A stretch of DNA of 64,000 nucleotides from assembly GCF_014641555.1 (NCBI RefSeq), contig NZ_BMHY01000001.1, positions 620,001 through 684,000 on the forward strand. The letters are read 5' to 3'. Source of the DNA: Paenibacillus radicis (ex Gao et al. 2016) (lineage in GTDB: Bacteria; Bacillota; Bacilli; Paenibacillales; Paenibacillaceae). Position 1 is the stretch's first letter. Every line of letters begins with the position of its first letter. A program made the translations under genes and the position numbers. The notes under the pieces were generated by a model. That model did no database searches, was not told the origin of the DNA, and saw only the letters and a program-made list of their open reading frames with translations. Below are positions 60,478 through 64,000 of the stretch, one piece after another.

Positions 60478-61260
60478 ATGGAACCAAGAGGCTTGATGGG
60501 CGGGTTTTACAAAATTTCCGAGTGGATTATGCGATTGGCTGTAATTAATGTCTTGTGGATTATTTGCTCGATTCCTTTCGTTTTTTTTGCATGGGGCGGA
60601 TTAATGATGGGGCCGGCTAATGCAGACGATCAAGCGATCATGAACCAGTTGTATACGGCTTTGGTATTTATGGGGATCGTAGCTCCGTTTACGTTGTTTC
60701 CCGCAACCGCTGCCATGTTCTCTGTCGCAAGGAAATGGGTGATGGGCGAGACGGATGTACCGCTTTTCAAAACGTATTTCCGCAGCTACAAAGAAAACTA
60801 TTTCCAAAGTATGATTGGCGGCATTGCGTACACGCTGCTGTTCGGCATCATGATCGTCGATTTTATCGTGTATCAGAAGCAATTGAATTTGATGTCTTAT
60901 ATATTTATTGCGCTGCTGCTGCTTCTCGTAGTATCGCTGTTCAACTTTTTCTCAATGCTCGCCCATTATCATATGAAAACGTTTCAATTGCTTAAAAATG
61001 CCGTTTTGATTACGATCGGCAAACCGATTCGGTCGTTCTCCACGGCTATTATGGCAGGCGTCGTTTTTTACATGAGTACGCGCTTTACTTTCCTGATTCC
61101 GTTCTTCATGGGCAGCATAATCGCTTATCTATCGTTCTGGAACTTTCACTTGATCTATCAAAAGCTTCAGGAACAAGCTGAGAAAGCGAAGCAATTGCAA
61201 GAGGAAGAAGACGAGTTTGTAGAGCTTGCAGACGAGGGGCAAAACCCCACCAATAAATAG
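60478..61260 (+). CDS. YesL-family (DUF624) membrane protein
   Basis: A 260-aa protein with about five membrane helices. MGGFYKISEWIMRLAVINVLWIICSIP (two overlapping blocks) and PFTLFPATAAMFSVARKW match DUF624/YesL, a family often found beside carbohydrate ABC transporters but with no established role. The C-terminus is a charged coiled-coil tail (KLQEQAEKAKQLQEEEDEF). Start ATG at 60478 behind GTGGAGG. Here it stands alone, next to the 6S RNA gene. Confidence 0.88.
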   Translation: MEPRGLMGGFYKISEWIMRLAVINVLWIICSIPFVFFAWGGLMMGPANADDQAIMNQLYTALVFMGIVAPFTLFPATAAMFSVARKWVMGETDVPLFKTYFRSYKENYFQSMIGGIAYTLLFGIMIVDFIVYQKQLNLMSYIFIALLLLLVVSLFNFFSMLAHYHMKTFQLLKNAVLITIGKPIRSFSTAIMAGVVFYMSTRFTFLIPFFMGSIIAYLSFWNFHLIYQKLQEQAEKAKQLQEEEDEFVELADEGQNPTNK

Positions 61261-61273
61261 CATGCTCAGAAAG

Positions 61274-61302
61274 TTTACAATTAGGGCCGTAACGACTATA
61301 AT
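61274..61302 (+). promoter_or_regulatory. Promoter of the 6S RNA gene
   Basis: TTTACA, exactly 17 nt, TATAAT. Predicted transcription start at about 61309. Confidence 0.75.
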
Positions 61303-61308
61303 AAGTAG

Positions 61309-61492
61309 TACATCCTGCGATGTTCGTTTCGGCTTTTCATTGTTTTGAACCAATGGCTGTTTTACGGGATTCCTAGATTGAAGCGCAGCTGATATGCCCT
61401 CAAAAGGGGAAATCAAAACCGTTTCTGCGGAGACCCACCTGCGAGAGCGGGTTCAGAAACATGTAAGTCGGACGGCATAGGCGGGTTTTTTT
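61309..61492 (+). ncRNA. ssrS: 6S RNA
   Basis: A non-coding stretch of about 184 nt between a strong promoter and an oligo-T end (61486-61492). The 5' part reads CCTGCGATGTTCGT and the 3' part ACGGCATAGGCGGG. These pair as a closing stem whose ATGTTCGT / ACGGCAT core, with one bulged T, is the same as the closing stem of E. coli 6S RNA (ATGTTCGC / GCGGCAT). Internal segments can form the terminal hairpin and leave a central bubble that mimics an open promoter. 6S RNA binds sigmaA-RNA polymerase in stationary phase. A covariance-model search was not possible here. Confidence 0.82.
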
Positions 61493-61552
61493 CTGCTTAT
61501 TCAGGCGTTTATATATAGGGTGCTACATAGATGCTGGAAGGGGAGATTGTTG

Positions 61553-61951
61553 TTGTTGAAGCGGACCTTAATCGGGTTGCTGCGGAGTCATGAGCAGACC
61601 GGCGACAAAGCTAAAGATCCGCTGCTGAAGTCGCATTTCTACAAACTTTCCAAGGATAAGGCTTGGGAAGAAGTTGTATCAACGTTGAAGAAGATGCAAG
61701 GCTACAAGGTTTTGCATGAGGTTCAGTCGGTCGGAGAGATCGTCGTTGAGAAAAAAACGGCATTCGGCAGAACGATGGATATTACAGTATCCGTAATTAG
61801 TGTCAATCCAGTCAATTCCGCTGTAGACGTATATTCTGCGTCACGCGGCTCAATGGGCGACTTGGGCTCCAACTATCGCGTCATTCTTGATATTTTCCGT
61901 GTGCTGGACAAGAAGCTGGCTGCTTTCAAAGTTAGTGGCGGCAGCAAATAA
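61553..61951 (+). CDS. DUF1499-like cytosolic protein
   Basis: An approximately 132-aa protein. VVEKKTAFGRTMDITVSVI and VDVYSASRGSMGDLGSNYRVILDIFRVLDKKL match the DUF1499 pattern, in which Ser-Ala-Ser-Arg and the GDLG-N turn are conserved. Four in-frame TTG codons follow AAGGGGAG; 61553 has the best spacing (7 nt). An in-frame GTG at 61520 lies before the binding site. Function unknown. It starts about 60 bp after the 6S RNA terminator. Confidence 0.75.
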   Translation: MLKRTLIGLLRSHEQTGDKAKDPLLKSHFYKLSKDKAWEEVVSTLKKMQGYKVLHEVQSVGEIVVEKKTAFGRTMDITVSVISVNPVNSAVDVYSASRGSMGDLGSNYRVILDIFRVLDKKLAAFKVSGGSK

Positions 61952-61961
61952 ATAGATTAAA

Positions 61962-61992
61962 AAAGCGAGGAAGGGTTCCCTTCACTCGCTTT
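61962..61992. terminator. Bidirectional terminator
   Basis: Stem AAGCGAG-AAGGG with CCCTTC-CTCGCTT and a 2-nt loop, flanked by A- and T-runs. It lies between the convergent DUF1499 and tpx genes. Confidence 0.8.
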
Positions 61993-62042
61993 GTTTGTGC
62001 GTATAGCCGTTTTGGGCTATATGTACGGCTTGTCCGAATCGT

Positions 62043-62561
62043 TTAAACGAGCGCTTTTACAGCGTTGATCGCTTCTTCGTAATTAGGGTGCTCGGTCATT
62101 TCGCCGAGATACTCTACGTAAGCGATCGTATCGTTAGCCTCGATAACGAAGATGGAGCGCTGATCCAGGCCAAGCTCTTGGATATAAACGCCATAAGCTT
62201 CGCCGAAGCTGCGGTGCTTGTAATCGGACAGCAGAGTTACTTTATCAACACCTGCTGCGCCGCACCAGCGGGATTGCGCGAATGGAAGGTCAACACTAAC
62301 TGTAAGAATGACTACATTGTCGCCGAGGCTAGCTGCCTCTTCGTTGAAACGACGAGTCTGAGCGTCGCATACACCGGTGTCGATGGATGGTACTACGCTT
62401 ACGAGTTTCACTTTGCCCGCGAAGTCCTTCAAGGAAACCTCTTCAACCAATGATTTGTTCAGTACGAAATCCGGAGCCTTGTCTCCCGCTTTCAGTGCCG
62501 GGCCGATTAATGTAATTGGGTTGCCCTTGAATGTGGCAGCGCCAGTACGAGTTTGTGACAT
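62043..62561 (-). CDS. tpx: Thiol peroxidase (Tpx)
   Basis: A 172-aa atypical 2-Cys peroxiredoxin that reduces hydroperoxides using thioredoxin. The peroxidatic Cys lies in PSIDTGVCDAQTR and the resolving Cys in FAQSRWCGAAG, the spacing typical of Tpx. The length is standard. Start ATG at 62561 behind GAGGAGG. It is monocistronic and divergent from the rhomboid gene by about 100 bp. Confidence 0.96.
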   Translation of the reverse strand: MSQTRTGAATFKGNPITLIGPALKAGDKAPDFVLNKSLVEEVSLKDFAGKVKLVSVVPSIDTGVCDAQTRRFNEEAASLGDNVVILTVSVDLPFAQSRWCGAAGVDKVTLLSDYKHRSFGEAYGVYIQELGLDQRSIFVIEANDTIAYVEYLGEMTEHPNYEEAINAVKALV

Positions 62562-62658
62562 AAAACAACATCCTCCTCATTTTTGAATGGTCGATACCAA
62601 ATTTATTATAATCGTAATGAATCTGCATTGTCCAATAATTGAGAGGTGATCTGACAAC

Positions 62659-63297
62659 ATGATCTTTATACGGTATGAAAGTTTTCGAGTATATTTGCGG
62701 ATGTATCCGGTAACGTCCGGTATCATTGCCCTGAACATCGCGTATTTTATTATCGTCGCATTGAGCGGAAGTACGACGGATGGATATCATGTGTATGAAT
62801 TTGGTTCCTTTTACACAGATGCCGACGATCCCTTTAGTTTAGATCAGCCTTGGCGGTACGTAACCTCCATGTTCATGCATGCAGGGCTTATGCATTTGCT
62901 GTTTAATATGTTTTCTCTTCTCGTATTTGCGCCACCTTTGGAGCATCTGTTGCGTAAAGTAAGGTATGGCGTTTTCTATCTGCTTTGCGGCATACTGGCG
63001 AACGCGTTTAGTGCCTTGCTGGCGTTAATTCTAGGAGAGCCTGGTGTTCATGCCGTAGGCGCCTCAGGCGCCATCTACGGCGTTTACGGAGCGTTTCTGT
63101 ATATTGCGCTGTTTCGCAAGCCTTGGCTCGATGAGGGCTCCAGGAAGACGGTATATTCCATTCTAATCTTCGGGTTGATCTATTCGGTCATTACACCGCA
63201 GATCAGCTTATGGGGACATGTGGGAGGCGGATTGGCCGGCTTCTTGCTGTACAGCAGCTTCGACCGGGCGATGGTGCGAAGAAAGAGGATTCGATAA
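62659..63297 (+). CDS. Rhomboid-family intramembrane serine protease
   Basis: A 212-aa protein with six membrane helices, the basic bacterial rhomboid core. The Asn/His helix is in MHLLFNMFSL, the nucleophile Ser in GASGAIYG (TM4), and the catalytic His in LWGHVGGGLAGF (TM6). No extra domain is attached, unlike Bacillus GluP. Start ATG at 62659 behind GAGAGGTGAT. It is followed 41 bp later by a LysR regulator. Substrates are unknown. Confidence 0.93.
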   Translation: MIFIRYESFRVYLRMYPVTSGIIALNIAYFIIVALSGSTTDGYHVYEFGSFYTDADDPFSLDQPWRYVTSMFMHAGLMHLLFNMFSLLVFAPPLEHLLRKVRYGVFYLLCGILANAFSALLALILGEPGVHAVGASGAIYGVYGAFLYIALFRKPWLDEGSRKTVYSILIFGLIYSVITPQISLWGHVGGGLAGFLLYSSFDRAMVRRKRIR

Positions 63298-63337
63298 CAA
63301 AGCTAGAAAATGGAAGAGCGAAAGATAAGGAGAAGAT

Positions 63338-64000
63338 ATGGAACTTCGTCAGCTTTACTACTTTGTCAAAGTAGCGAAAAAAGAACATGTGACCCAAGCT
63401 GCTGAGGAGCTGCATGTGGCACAGTCGGCGGTCAGCCGGCAAATTCACCAGCTAGAGGAGGAGCTTGGCGTCAAGCTGTTCCTTCAAAAAGGCCGGAATT
63501 TGCAGCTGACACCGGTGGGCCAGCTCTTTCTAAAGCGGGCGGAAGTCATTCTGACCGATTTGGAGAGGGCGGTTGTTGAAATCCACGAATTTCTTGACCC
63601 GGAAAAGGGGGAGATTCGGCTGGGGTTTCCCCACAGCCTTGGCGTCTCGCTCATTCCGCAGGTTGTTGCGGCGTTTCGTAAGCTTCACCCGAATGTAAAG
63701 TTCAGGTTCAAGCAAGGGATGTATCCGTCCCTCATTCGCGATATGGTGAAAGGCGAGATCGATCTTGCTTTCATATCTCCCTTTCCGGATGAGCATGAGC
63801 ATGTTTGCGGCGAGGTGCTGCTGACGGAGGAGCTTTATGCCATTCTTCCTCCTAATCATCGATTTGCGAAGGAAGAATCGATTGAGCTTAGTCAATTAAA
63901 GGAGGATACCTTCGTTTTGTTCAGTGAAGGCTACTCTCTCCGTCCGATTGTATGGGAGGCGTGCCAGGAGGCAGGATTCGTGCCTAAAATCGGTTTTGAA
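63338..64000 (+). CDS. LysR-family regulator, GltC-like (cut by window end)
   Basis: The first 221 codons of a LysR-type regulator continue past the window. The winged helix-turn-helix is complete: MELRQLYYFVKVAKKEHVTQ, then AQSAVSRQIHQLEEELG. The effector domain begins at about residue 90 with EIRLGFPHSLG. Blocks such as HVAQSAVSRQI, LDPEKGEIRLGFP and VLFSEGYSLR resemble GltC, the Bacillus activator of glutamate synthase genes. No gltA or gltB is visible, so the target is unproved. Start ATG at 63338 behind AAGGAG. Confidence 0.9.
   Translation, partial: MELRQLYYFVKVAKKEHVTQAAEELHVAQSAVSRQIHQLEEELGVKLFLQKGRNLQLTPVGQLFLKRAEVILTDLERAVVEIHEFLDPEKGEIRLGFPHSLGVSLIPQVVAAFRKLHPNVKFRFKQGMYPSLIRDMVKGEIDLAFISPFPDEHEHVCGEVLLTEELYAILPPNHRFAKEESIELSQLKEDTFVLFSEGYSLRPIVWEACQEAGFVPKIGFE

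Overview
The window reads as chromosome of a spore-forming Firmicute of the Paenibacillaceae (Paenibacillus or Cohnella type). Support: very strong AGGAGG-type ribosome binding sites, frequent TTG/GTG starts, intrinsic terminators after most operons, and many genes whose closest recognisable relatives are Bacillus/Paenibacillus proteins (PpaC, RacE, YtxG/YtxH, YtpB, BmrA, CshA, YitT, YesL, YjcZ, GltC-like LysR). There are no rRNA or tRNA genes, no CRISPR array, no prophage and no transposase.

Layout. 1-6.9 kb: VOC protein, an SDR with a replaced catalytic pair, HAD phosphatase, Mn pyrophosphatase, NUDIX hydrolase, a TetA-like exporter with a MarR regulator, and a secreted NlpC/P60 peptidase. 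7.1-10.8 kb: a heterodimeric ABC exporter with one degenerate ATP site. 10.9-19.1 kb: small genes (holin-like protein, orphan CuA cupredoxin, Dabb, HEPN/DUF86, YtxG/YtxH), glutamate racemase, an M14 peptidase, a HesB-like protein, DUF1450, and a membrane PDZ-Lon protease. 19.1-26.5 kb: LTA synthase, an rRNA methyltransferase, an O-methyltransferase, an ABC-F protein behind a transcription attenuator, and an MFS exporter. 26.7-36.4 kb: a type IV pilus locus (pilB, pilT, pilC, prepilin, prepilin peptidase, minor pilins, pilM, pilN, pilO), visibly rearranged in its minor-pilin part. 36.6-40.2 kb: hemE-hemH-hemY. 40.2-46 kb: CapA-like protein, GDPD, DUF92, a tandem array of palindromes, and PepF. 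46-58.3 kb: small proteins, a methyltransferase, an MFS protein, YtpB, PfkA, a BmrA-type ABC exporter with a two-component system, a secreted glycoside-hydrolase-like protein, and YitT. 58.4-64 kb: RNA helicase CshA, a 32-aa YjcZ-like protein, YesL, a 6S RNA gene, a DUF1499-like protein, Tpx, a rhomboid protease, and a GltC-like LysR regulator cut by the window end.

How the genes work together. Envelope and wall functions recur (RacE, NlpC/P60, M14 peptidase, LTA synthase, holin-like protein, GDPD). At least six drug or solute exporter/ribosome-protection systems lie within 64 kb, several with local control (MarR, attenuator, two-component system). The pilus genes form one long plus-strand module interrupted by an inverted block.

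The least expected structure is non-coding. Two unrelated families of roughly 20-bp palindromes occupy intergenic regions with near-helical spacing. One is a four-palindrome element present twice (near 31.4 kb and 47.8 kb) with exactly the same centre-to-centre spacing, 51-62-51. The other is a 125-bp tandem repeat near 43.6 kb with alternating 52/73 spacing and compensatory base changes in its arms. The pilus inversion scar, the ABC-F attenuator with a candidate antiterminator inside a leader ORF, and the 6S RNA are the other main points.
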